From NCBI GenBank assembly GCA_031411575.1, contig JANOBJ010000253.1, positions 1 through 6,925 of the forward strand: a stretch of 6,925 nt of DNA. The letters are read 5' to 3'. Below the pieces are notes generated by a model that worked only from the letters and a program-made list of their open reading frames with translations, was not told the origin of the DNA and did not search any database. Source of the stretch: JANOBJ01 sp031411575. GTDB taxonomy: Bacteria; Pseudomonadota; Gammaproteobacteria; Burkholderiales; Burkholderiaceae_C. Made by a program: the position numbers and the translations under genes. Of this stretch, positions 1 through 6,304 are shown piece after piece (within the stretch, counting starts at the first letter, position 1; every line of letters begins with the position of its first letter).

Positions 1-1716
1 AACGCGTCGATGAAAGACCGCTCCATCATCCAGTGGGACAAGGACGACCTCGAAGACATGGGCCTCATGAAGGTGGACGTGCTCGCGCTGGGCATGCTGA
101 CTGCCATCCGCCGCTGCATCGACCTGGTGGCACAGCGGCGCGGCACGCCGTTCACGCGCTACGACATCGCGCCTGAAGACCCGGCCACCTACGCCATGAT
201 TTGCCGCGCCGACACCGTGGGTGTGTTCCAGATCGAAAGCCGCGCGCAGATGTCGATGCTGCCGCGGCTCAAGCCCCGGGTGTTCTACGACCTGGTGGTG
301 GAGGTGGCCATCGTGCGGCCCGGCCCCATCAGCGGCGGCATGGTGCACCCCTATCTGAAGGCGCGCGCGCGCGTCGCACAGGGGTTGGCCATCGATTACG
401 AGCGGTCCGCGCACGAGAGTCCGCAGCACCCGCCGCGGCTCGAAAAGGCGCTGGACCGCACGCTGGGCGTGCCGATCTTCCAGGAACAGGTGATGGAGAT
501 CTCGATGATCGCTGCGGGCTTTTCGGCGTCGCAATCGGACGCGCTGCGCCGCGCCATGGCCGCCTGGAAGCGCAAGGGCGGGGTCGACAAGTTCCGAGCC
601 CGGCTGGTCGACGGCATGCGCGCCAACGGCTATTCGCAGGACTTTGCCGACCGCATCTTCAACCAGATTCAGGGCTTCGGCGAATACGGCTTTCCCGAAA
701 GCCACGCCTACAGTTTTGCGCTGCTGGCCTACAGCAGCAGCTGGCTCAAGTGCCACGAACCCGAATGCTTCCTGGCCGCCATGCTCAACTCGCAGCCGAT
801 GGGTTTTTACAACCCCTCGCAACTGATCCAGGACGCGCAACGCCATGGCGTTGAGGTGCGCGCTGCCGACGTGTCCCACAGCGACTGGGACTGCACGCTC
901 GAAGCCAAACAATTGGGGTCAGATTCCAATTGTTTTCCCATCTCCGCTCGCCCTGAGCCCATACCCGTTCGGGCTCAACCCGAAGGGAAGCCAGCCGTGC
1001 GCCTGGGCCTGCGCCTGGTGGGCGGGCTGAGTACGGAGGGTGCGCAGCGCATCACCGCCGCGCGGGTGCAGGGCGCGTTCACCAGCACGCAAGACCTGGC
1101 CCTGCGCGCACAACTCGACGTGAAAGACCTCAATGCGCTGGCCGCAGCCGATGCGCTGCAGTCACTGTCGGGCCATCGCCGCCAGCAGGTGTGGGACGCG
1201 TCGGCCTTGCAGCGCGCGCCCGCGCTGTTGCGCAACGCGCCCGTCGACGAGGACGCGTTGGCGCTGCCCGCTGCTCCCGAGGGCGAGGAAATCCTGTTCG
1301 ACTACACCGCCATGGGCCTGACGCTGCGCCGCCACCCATTGGCGCTGCTGCGCCCGCGCCTGGCCCGAATGAAATTTCGCAACGCGCAGGAGTTGCACGA
1401 CCTGCCCAGCGGCCGGCACGTGGCGGCCTGCGGCATCGTCACCGTGCGCCAGCAGCCGCAGACGGCCAAGGGCACCATCTTTGTGACGCTGGAGGACGAG
1501 ACCGGCCCGGTCAATGTGATCGTGTGGAAGCACGTGCGCGAAAAACAGCGCGAGGTGCTGCTGCACGCGCGACTGCTGGGCGTGTACGGCCAATGGCAGC
1601 GCGATGTGGACAGCGGCGGCGAGGTGCGGCACCTGGTGGCCCACCGCCTGACCGATCTCACGCCGTTGCTCGGCCGGCTGGGGCAACTGGGCAACAAGAG
1701 CCGTGATTTTCATTGA
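1..1716 (+). CDS. dnaE2: Error-prone DNA polymerase DnaE2/ImuC, C-terminal part (5' end outside window)
   Basis: This is the C-terminal 571 residues of a C-family DNA polymerase alpha-subunit homologue of the DnaE2/ImuC type, used in SOS-induced mutagenic translesion synthesis, usually with ImuA and ImuB. The frame is open from base 1, so about the first half (PHP domain and the palm with the first two catalytic aspartates) is missing; the family is usually a little over 1000 residues. Counting from base 1, the third palm aspartate is probably D26 in the LMKVDVLALG segment. Fingers motifs follow: GVFQIES near 74-80, RPGPI at 106-110 and GVPIFQEQVMEIS further on. A helix-hairpin-helix region lies near 335-400, an OB-fold near 473-553, and the chain ends in the typical SRDFH. 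Residues 303-330 are an insertion with hairpin-forming DNA (see repeat). I see no frameshift. The DnaE2 call over replicative DnaE rests on the short C-terminus with no tau-binding extension and on the SRDFH ending. Confidence 0.94.
   Translation, partial: NASMKDRSIIQWDKDDLEDMGLMKVDVLALGMLTAIRRCIDLVAQRRGTPFTRYDIAPEDPATYAMICRADTVGVFQIESRAQMSMLPRLKPRVFYDLVVEVAIVRPGPISGGMVHPYLKARARVAQGLAIDYERSAHESPQHPPRLEKALDRTLGVPIFQEQVMEISMIAAGFSASQSDALRRAMAAWKRKGGVDKFRARLVDGMRANGYSQDFADRIFNQIQGFGEYGFPESHAYSFALLAYSSSWLKCHEPECFLAAMLNSQPMGFYNPSQLIQDAQRHGVEVRAADVSHSDWDCTLEAKQLGSDSNCFPISARPEPIPVRAQPEGKPAVRLGLRLVGGLSTEGAQRITAARVQGAFTSTQDLALRAQLDVKDLNALAAADALQSLSGHRRQQVWDASALQRAPALLRNAPVDEDALALPAAPEGEEILFDYTAMGLTLRRHPLALLRPRLARMKFRNAQELHDLPSGRHVAACGIVTVRQQPQTAKGTIFVTLEDETGPVNVIVWKHVREKQREVLLHARLLGVYGQWQRDVDSGGEVRHLVAHRLTDLTPLLGRLGQLGNKSRDFH
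907..990 (+). repeat. In-frame hairpin-rich insertion inside dnaE2, resembling a small dispersed repeat
   Basis: This 84-base segment holds a perfect 10-bp inverted repeat (907-916 with 926-935, 9-base loop containing GGTCAG). Two competing smaller hairpins follow: 954-960 with 971-977, and 968-973 with 979-984. The CAATTGGGGTCAGATTCC core and the CGTTCGGGCTCAACCCGAAGG part resemble, from memory, short palindromic repeats scattered through betaproteobacterial genomes, some of them near REP-associated tyrosine transposases. The segment is exactly 28 codons, so the polymerase frame is kept. It encodes a low-complexity linker rich in Pro, Ser and Arg between the WDCTLEA and PAVRLGLRLV segments, which I recall as nearly adjacent in relatives. 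The boundaries are approximate and the repeat identity is inferred. Confidence 0.6.
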
Positions 1717-1743
1717 CTAGCGACCGCCTCAGCGGAATACCTA

Positions 1744-1772
1744 TTGCATGACAGTAGCCCAAATGCGTTAAT
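1744..1772 (+). promoter_or_regulatory. Weak candidate sigma70-type promoter for the lectin lipoprotein gene
   Basis: TTGCAT (1744-1749) and GTTAAT (1767-1772) are separated by 17 bases and lie just upstream of the lectin gene. Matches to consensus are 3 of 6 and 4 of 6. Initiation would fall near 1779, leaving a leader of only about 14 bases that still contains the ribosome binding site. This fits a gene transcribed apart from dnaE2, but the match is weak and could be chance. Confidence 0.2.
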
Positions 1773-1782
1773 GAATGACATT

Positions 1783-1787
1783 AGGAG
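1783..1787 (+). promoter_or_regulatory. Ribosome binding site setting the lectin lipoprotein start
   Basis: AGGAG lies 5 bases before the ATG at 1793. It follows the other in-frame ATG at 1775, so it supports 1793 as the start. The lipoprotein signal peptide also begins naturally there, with Met-Asn-Tyr followed by two lysines. Confidence 0.75.
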
Positions 1788-1792
1788 ACACC

Positions 1793-2260
1793 ATGAACTA
1801 CCAAGCCTGCAAAAAATCGTTGTTGTGTCTAACGCTCGGAGCAATAGGCTTGCTTTCGGGTTGCGCGAGCCTGAACGACATGCGCACCGCCGTCCTGCCG
1901 CCCAAATGCAGCAACCAGTATGAAGTCAGGGCAACTGCTACAACCATCAATTTCCCACTTGGTCACAGCTGGAAGACCTGTGGCGGGTACCAGTTGGATT
2001 TCCAGCCCGATGGAAATTTAGTGCTTTACAACGCGGCGCGCGCACCCCTTTGGAACAGCGGCACGGCACAAAAAGGCGCCAGTCGTCTGGCGATGCAGTC
2101 CGACGGCAATTTAGTTATCTATGCGGGAAATACGCCACTGTGGTCATCCGGGACAGCCGGCAACCCCAGCGCAGCTCTTCGCGTCCAGTCAGATGGCAAC
2201 GTTGTCCTCTACAACGCGGCTGGAGCGCCCATCTGGCAGACGGCGACCGTCGGTCGCTAG
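1793..2260 (+). CDS. Lipoprotein with a bulb-type (mannose-binding-like) lectin domain
   Basis: The gene encodes 155 residues. Residues 1-24 form a lipoprotein signal peptide: K7-K8, a hydrophobic stretch, then lipobox LSGC with the lipidated cysteine at C24. The +2 residue is Ala rather than Asp, which favours the outer membrane. The mature part carries one B-lectin domain with three intact QxDxNxVxY sugar-binding motifs at 71-79, 102-110 and 132-140, spaced 31 and 30 residues as in the three-fold repeat of this fold. Each is followed by a Pro-(Leu/Ile)-Trp segment. C39 and C63 could form a disulfide like that of plant monocot lectins (inference). Predicted role is mannose or mannose-glycan binding at the cell surface; the biological target is unknown. 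It has its own ribosome binding site, lies 76 bases after dnaE2 and converges on gabD. Composition looks more AT-rich than the flanks, with two TTA leucine codons (2018 and 2111), suggesting horizontal acquisition. One domain and a lipid anchor distinguish it from two-domain LlpA-type lectin bacteriocins. Confidence 0.88.
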   Translation: MNYQACKKSLLCLTLGAIGLLSGCASLNDMRTAVLPPKCSNQYEVRATATTINFPLGHSWKTCGGYQLDFQPDGNLVLYNAARAPLWNSGTAQKGASRLAMQSDGNLVIYAGNTPLWSSGTAGNPSAALRVQSDGNVVLYNAAGAPIWQTATVGR

Positions 2261-2335
2261 CCACGCCACCCAATCAGCCTGCAGAAGGAGGCGTCGCCAA
2301 GCCTTTCCTGAACATGGCATCTGGGCTGCGTCAGG

Positions 2336-3808
2336 CTACTTCAGAATGTCGCCGATGCAGAGGTACTTCATCTCCACGTACTCGTCCATGCCATGGTGCG
2401 AACCCTCGCGGCCCAGGCCCGATTGTTTGACGCCGCCAAACGGCACATGCTCGGTGGCGATGATGCCGACGTTGATGCCGACCATGCCGTACTCCAGCGC
2501 CTCACTCACGCGGAAGATGCGGCCCACGTCGCGGCTGTAGAAGTAGCTGGCCAAGCCAAACTCGGTGGCGTTGGCGGCGTCGATGGCTTCCTGCTCGGTC
2601 TTGAAGCGGAACACCGGCGCGAACGGGCCGAAGGTTTCCTCCTTCGCACACAGCATGTCGGCGGTGGCTTCGGAAATCACGGTGGGCTCGAAGAACTGGC
2701 CTTGCAGCTTCTTGCCGCCGACCACGATCTTGCCGCCTTTGGCCACCGCATCGGCCACATGGCGCTGCACCTTTTCCACGGCCGCGTCCTCGATCAGCGG
2801 GCCTTGCACCACGCCGTCTTCAAAGCCGTTGCCGACCTTGAGCGCCTTCACCTTGGCCGCGAACTTGGTCACGAAGGCGTCGTACACGCCGTCCTGCACA
2901 TACAGGCGGTTGGCGCAGACGCAGGTCTGGCCGGCGTTGCGGTACTTGCTGGCCATCGCGCCTTCGACAGCCGAGTCGATATCGGCGTCGTCGAACACGA
3001 TGAAGGGCGCGTTGCCGCCGAGTTCGAGACTCAGCTTTTTCACCGACGGCGCGCTCTGCGCCATCAGGATGCGGCCGACTTCGGTGGAGCCGGTGAAGCT
3101 GATGTGGCGCACTACATCGCTGGCGCAGAACACCTTGCCCACGGCAATCGAGTTGGTGCCATCGGCCGTGACGACACTGAGCACACCTGCCGGTATGCCG
3201 GCGCGCACGGCCAACTCGGCCGCGGCCAGCGCCGTCAGCGGCGTGAGTTCAGCCGGCTTGATGACCACCGGGCAGCCGGCGGCGAGTGCCGGCGCCACCT
3301 TGCGCGTGATCATCGCCAGCGGAAAGTTCCACGGCGTGATCGCCGCGCACACGCCGATCGGCTGCTTGATCACCAGCAGGCGGCGGTTGTTGTCAAACTG
3401 GGGCAGGGTTTCGCCATTGACGCGCTTGGCCTCTTCGGCAAACCACTCGACAAAGCTCGCGCCGTAGGCAATCTCGCCCTTGGCTTCGGCATAGGGCTTG
3501 CCCTGCTCGGCGGTGAGGATGCGACCCAAATCCTCCTGGTTCGCCATCAGCAGGTTGAACCATTTGAGCAGCACGGCGTGGCGCTCCTTGCCCGTTTTGG
3601 CGCGCCAGGCGGGCCACGCGGCGTTGGCAGCGGCCACTGCCGCTTCCGCCTCGGCCGGGCCCAGGTTGGCGACGTCGGCGATCTTGGCGCCGTTGGAGGG
3701 GTCATGGATGTCGAAGCGGCTGGCACCGGGCACCCACTGGCCGTTGACCAGTGCGTCGGTCTTCAGCAGGGTGGGGTCTTTCAACAACGCGAGGGGGGAA
3801 GTCTTCAT
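2336..3808 (-). CDS. gabD: Succinate-semialdehyde dehydrogenase (NAD(P)+), GabD
   Basis: A cytoplasmic aldehyde dehydrogenase of 490 residues that oxidises succinate semialdehyde to succinate, the last step of GABA breakdown. It resembles E. coli GabD (about 482 residues) along its length as I recall that sequence. Counting from the ATG at 3808, visible motifs are the oxyanion Asn161 in TPWNF, Lys184 in IKPAE, the cofactor loop FTGSTEVG at 238-245, general base Glu262 in LELGG, and catalytic Cys296 in GQTCVCANR. The second cysteine two residues later (Cys298) is the pair known as a redox switch in some SSADHs. The end matches GabD too (GLGREGS, then KYLCIGDILK). The start is uncertain: an AGGAG at 3825-3821 lies 12 bases before this ATG but 6 bases before an in-frame GTG at 3814, which would add two residues. 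An ATG at 3838 is upstream of that site and unlikely. It is last in the cluster, 124 bases after patD, so it may be cotranscribed or have its own promoter. Confidence 0.95.
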   Translation of the reverse strand: MKTSPLALLKDPTLLKTDALVNGQWVPGASRFDIHDPSNGAKIADVANLGPAEAEAAVAAANAAWPAWRAKTGKERHAVLLKWFNLLMANQEDLGRILTAEQGKPYAEAKGEIAYGASFVEWFAEEAKRVNGETLPQFDNNRRLLVIKQPIGVCAAITPWNFPLAMITRKVAPALAAGCPVVIKPAELTPLTALAAAELAVRAGIPAGVLSVVTADGTNSIAVGKVFCASDVVRHISFTGSTEVGRILMAQSAPSVKKLSLELGGNAPFIVFDDADIDSAVEGAMASKYRNAGQTCVCANRLYVQDGVYDAFVTKFAAKVKALKVGNGFEDGVVQGPLIEDAAVEKVQRHVADAVAKGGKIVVGGKKLQGQFFEPTVISEATADMLCAKEETFGPFAPVFRFKTEQEAIDAANATEFGLASYFYSRDVGRIFRVSEALEYGMVGINVGIIATEHVPFGGVKQSGLGREGSHHGMDEYVEMKYLCIGDILK

Positions 3809-3820
3809 GTCCACGGTGGT

Positions 3821-3825
3821 CTCCT
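3821..3825 (-). promoter_or_regulatory. Ribosome binding site of gabD (decides between GTG and ATG starts)
   Basis: On the minus strand AGGAG is read from 3825 to 3821. It stands 6 bases before an in-frame GTG (3814-3812) and 12 bases before an ATG (3808-3806). The spacing favours GTG, while codon preference and the likeness to relatives beginning just before a LLKDPTLL-type segment favour ATG. Either way the ATG at 3838 is excluded, because the site would lie inside its coding sequence. Confidence 0.55.
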
Positions 3826-3868
3826 GGCAGCGGGGCATTGATTTTGCCTCACCCAGCCCGCGGCGGTG

Positions 3869-3882
3869 ATCGGGTACCCGAT
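3869..3882. promoter_or_regulatory. Perfect 14-bp palindrome between patD and gabD, candidate operator
   Basis: ATCGGGTACCCGAT is its own reverse complement and sits in the 124-base gap between patD and gabD, about 60 bases upstream of the gabD start. Dyad-symmetric sites of this length are typical of dimeric regulators, which would allow gabD to be controlled separately within the cluster. It is not followed by a T-run on either strand, so it is not a rho-independent terminator. It could also be a chance palindrome in GC-rich DNA. Confidence 0.35.
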
Positions 3883-3932
3883 GCCCTGTCCCGCCCTGCG
3901 GAACAGACCGCCAGACCTGGCCCAGCGCGTGC

Positions 3933-5387
3933 TCAGAGTTTGACCATCACGTGCCGCGCCACGGTGTAGTCCTCCAGCGCGTACATCGACATGTCCTTGC
4001 CATAGCCCGATGACTTCAGGCCGCCGTGCGGCATCTCATTGACAAGCATGAAATGCGTGTTGATCCAGGTGCAACCGTACTGCAGCTGCTTGGCGATCTT
4101 CATGGCGCGCCCCACATCCTGCGTCCAGACACTGGAGGCCAGGCCGTACTCGGAGTCGTTGGCCCATGCCACCACCTGTTCGGCGTCGCTGAAGCGCGTG
4201 ACCGATACCACCGGGCCGAACACCTCGCGCTGCACGATCTCGTCGTCCTGCCGCGCGCCGGCAATCACGGTGGGTTCGTAGAAATAGCCCGGCCCCGGCC
4301 GGACCTTGCCGCCAGTGGTGATCTCCATGTGGCCGGCCATCTGGGCACGCTCGACAAAGCTGGCTACGCGGTTGCGCTGACGGTCAGAGATCAGCGGGCC
4401 GAGTTCCACGCCGTCTTCGTCCTGCGTACCGACTTTCAACGTCGACACGGCGGATGACAGTTCACTCACCAGCTTTTCGTAGATCTTCGGCCCCGCATAG
4501 ATGCGGCAGGCGGCAGTGCAATCCTGCCCGGCGTTGTAATAGCCGAAGGTGCGCACGCCTTCAACCACGGCTTGCAGATCAGCATCGTCAAACACAATGA
4601 CCGGCGCCTTGCCGCCCAGCTCCAGGTGCGTGCGCTTGAGCGTGCCAGAGGCGGCTTGCAGGATCTTGCGGCCGGTGGAGACATCGCCCGTCACCGACAC
4701 CCTGCGTACCTGGGGATGCTCGACCAGCGGCTGGCCGACGCTGGCGCCGCGCCCGCACACCACGTTGAGCACGCCCTTGGGCAGGATGTCAGCGGCCAGC
4801 CGGGCGAGCAGCAACGCGGTCAGCGGCGTCTGTTCGCTCGGCTTGAGCACCACGGTGTTGCCGGCGGCCAGCGCCGGTGCGGTTTTCCAGGCCGCCATCA
4901 TCAATGGGTAGTTCCAGGGCGCGATCGAGGCGACGACGCCGATCGGGTCGCGCCGGATCATGCTCGTGTGGCCCGTCAGGTACTCGCCTGCGATCGAGCC
5001 GGTCATGCAGCGCGCGGCGCCGGCAAAGTAGCGGAAGCAGTCGGCAATCGCGGGAATCTCGTCGCCCAGGGCACGCGCATAGGGCTTGCCGCAGTTGAGG
5101 GACTCCAGCCGGGCAAAGGTTTCGGCGTTCGTCTCAATCACATCCGCGAGCTTGAGCAGCATGCCCGCGCGCTCGCCGGGCGTGGTCTGCGACCAGCCGT
5201 CCCAAGCGCGGCTGGCGGCCGACACGGCGCGGTGCAGCTGGTCAGGCGAGGCTTCGTTCACCTCGCACAGTACATCGCCACTGGCGGGGTTGAGGATCGG
5301 CTCGGCGACGCCTTCGCCACGCACCGGCTGGTGGTCGATGAGCAGCTCGGTGGGGAAGCTGATGCTGAGTTCTGTGGGATGTCCCAT
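3933..5387 (-). CDS. patD: 4-aminobutyraldehyde dehydrogenase (gamma-aminobutyraldehyde dehydrogenase), PatD
   Basis: A cytoplasmic NAD-dependent aldehyde dehydrogenase of 484 residues that converts 4-aminobutanal, the transamination product of putrescine, to GABA. It closely resembles E. coli PatD/YdcW as I recall it, including the segments LNCGKPYARAL, GHTSMIRRDPIGVVASIAPWNYP, VVEGVRTFGYYNAGQDCTAACRIY and the ending TVARHVMVKL. Key residues are oxyanion Asn159 in PWNY, Lys182 in LKPSE, Glu256 in LELGGK and catalytic Cys290 in GQDC. The cofactor loop reads VTGDVSTG (232-239), with Asp235 where E. coli PatD and GabD have Ser. The start is well set: AAAGGAG at 5400-5394 is 6 bases before the ATG. 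The N-terminus is about ten residues longer than in E. coli. The gene follows the YdcV-like permease by 26 bases, the same order as E. coli ydcUVW, which indicates one operon for putrescine import and oxidation. A betaine-aldehyde or other aminoaldehyde substrate is possible but less likely. Confidence 0.93.
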   Translation of the reverse strand: MGHPTELSISFPTELLIDHQPVRGEGVAEPILNPASGDVLCEVNEASPDQLHRAVSAASRAWDGWSQTTPGERAGMLLKLADVIETNAETFARLESLNCGKPYARALGDEIPAIADCFRYFAGAARCMTGSIAGEYLTGHTSMIRRDPIGVVASIAPWNYPLMMAAWKTAPALAAGNTVVLKPSEQTPLTALLLARLAADILPKGVLNVVCGRGASVGQPLVEHPQVRRVSVTGDVSTGRKILQAASGTLKRTHLELGGKAPVIVFDDADLQAVVEGVRTFGYYNAGQDCTAACRIYAGPKIYEKLVSELSSAVSTLKVGTQDEDGVELGPLISDRQRNRVASFVERAQMAGHMEITTGGKVRPGPGYFYEPTVIAGARQDDEIVQREVFGPVVSVTRFSDAEQVVAWANDSEYGLASSVWTQDVGRAMKIAKQLQYGCTWINTHFMLVNEMPHGGLKSSGYGKDMSMYALEDYTVARHVMVKL

Positions 5388-5413
5388 GGTCGGCTCCTTT
5401 GGTGGGGGGATAG

Positions 5414-6304
5414 CTATCGGTTGTGGCTGTCTTCGTCGGACCGGGTGAGCCAGTACGCGGCGATGATCGGAATGAACGTGAGCGCGATGATGAACACTGC
5501 CACCACGTTGGTGACCGGGCGCTGGCGGGGGCGGATCAGCTCCTGCAGCATCCAGATTGGGAGCGTGGTCTGCTGGCCGGCGGTGAAGGTGGTCACGATC
5601 ACTTCATCAAAGCTCAGCGCAAACGCCAGCAGTGCGCCTGCCAGCATCGCCGAGCCCAGTTGCGGCAGCAGCACATGGCGAAAGGTCTGGAAGGCGTTGG
5701 CGCCCAGATCCATCGACGCCTCGACCAGCGAAGGGCTGATGCGCCGCAGCCGCGCAACCGCATTGTTGTAGACCACCACCACGCAGAACGTGGCGTGGCC
5801 GATCACGATGGTCCAGAAGCTGAACGGAATTTCCAGCGTATGGTAGGCCGAACGCAATGCGATCCCCGTCACCACGCCGGGCAGCGCGATGGGCAGGATC
5901 AGCAGCAGCGAAATCGCCTCGCGCCCGAAAAAAGTGGCGCGCGCCAGCGCACCAGCGGCCAGCGTCCCCAGCACCAGCGCAATGGCGGTGGCCAGCAGAG
6001 CCACTTGCGCCGACAACTGGATGGCGGCCCACACGTCCTCCCGTTCCAGGGCCACGGCAAACCACCGGGTGGTAAGGCCCGGCGGCGGGAACACATAGCT
6101 CTTGTCCTCGCTGCTGAAGGCGTACAGGATGATCAACGCCAGCGGCACATGAAGAAACAGCACCACGGCCCAGGTGGCTGCGGACAGGCCCAGCGAGGCG
6201 CGCGGCCGTCGCGCCGCCGGGCCGCCCCAAGGCGCGACAGCCCCCTCGGGGGGCAGCGAACCACGCGAAGCGGGGAGCGTGGGGGCGACATCACTAGAGC
6301 GCAT
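5414..6304 (-). CDS. ydcV: Polyamine ABC transporter permease, YdcV/PotC type, with a repeat-derived N-terminal tail
   Basis: An inner-membrane permease subunit of 296 residues from a spermidine/putrescine-type importer. About six membrane segments are visible, starting near 42-62, 96-120 and 131-151 and ending with 265-285. The cytoplasmic EAA loop that contacts the ATPase is at 195-214 (EASMDLG, then LLP). The segments GHATFCVVVVYNNAVAR and LAFALSFDEVIVTTFTAG are as in YdcV. Its ATG lies inside the end of the upstream ydcU-like gene, an 11-base overlap (6294-6304) that suggests translational coupling. The E. coli protein is about 264 residues, and the roughly 30 extra residues are N-terminal: a Pro/Gly/Ala/Arg-rich tail before the first helix, encoded largely by the repeat at 6208-6290. 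No ATG, GTG or TTG codon lies in frame between the annotated start and the first helix, so the tail is probably translated unless a rare start such as CTG is used. PatD follows 26 bases downstream. Confidence 0.9.
   Translation of the reverse strand: MRSSDVAPTLPASRGSLPPEGAVAPWGGPAARRPRASLGLSAATWAVVLFLHVPLALIILYAFSSEDKSYVFPPPGLTTRWFAVALEREDVWAAIQLSAQVALLATAIALVLGTLAAGALARATFFGREAISLLLILPIALPGVVTGIALRSAYHTLEIPFSFWTIVIGHATFCVVVVYNNAVARLRRISPSLVEASMDLGANAFQTFRHVLLPQLGSAMLAGALLAFALSFDEVIVTTFTAGQQTTLPIWMLQELIRPRQRPVTNVVAVFIIALTFIPIIAAYWLTRSDEDSHNR
6208..6290. repeat. Triple-hairpin dispersed repeat at the ydcU/ydcV junction
   Basis: Three consecutive inverted repeats lie in this 83-base GC-rich segment: 6208-6215 with 6231-6238 (8 bp, 15-base loop), 6240-6245 with 6249-6254 (6 bp, 3-base loop), and 6261-6266 with 6277-6282 (6 bp, 10-base loop). 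The sequence (a CCCCCTCGGGGGG core, CGCGAAGCG, GCGTGGGGGCGA) resembles, from memory, a repeat often found between genes in Comamonadaceae such as Acidovorax and Variovorax. Here it is read through in the ydcV frame. In RNA it could form stable stems between the two permease cistrons and affect translation or mRNA stability. The boundaries are approximate, and the family assignment needs a genome search. Confidence 0.7.

Noticed and set aside
907..990. The dnaE2 insertion as a frameshift or a pseudogene-forming event
   Set aside because: It is exactly 28 codons without stops, and polymerase sequence resumes in the same frame through to a normal C-terminus.
1724..1735. Small hairpin (CCGC / GCGG) after dnaE2 as a terminator
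   Set aside because: A 4-bp stem with no T-run is too weak to call.
1775..1792. Upstream in-frame ATG as the lectin gene start
   Set aside because: The AGGAG site lies downstream of it, and the extra residues would precede an otherwise normal lipoprotein signal peptide.
2243..2257. Hairpin (GCGACC / GGTCGC) at the end of the lectin gene as a terminator
   Set aside because: The stem is only 6 bp, lies inside the last codons and is not followed by a T-run.
1793..2260. LlpA-type lectin bacteriocin
   Set aside because: Those toxins have two tandem B-lectin domains and no lipobox; this protein has one domain and a lipid anchor.
2393..3841. Long open frame on the plus strand antisense to gabD
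   Set aside because: It mirrors gabD, which has clear family motifs. The antisense product is rich in His, Ala, Gly and Arg with no recognisable domain, as expected from GC-rich codon bias.
4572..5771. Long open frame on the plus strand spanning patD, the gap and the end of ydcV
   Set aside because: It crosses two well-supported genes on the other strand and has low-complexity composition and no motif. It is a GC-bias artefact.
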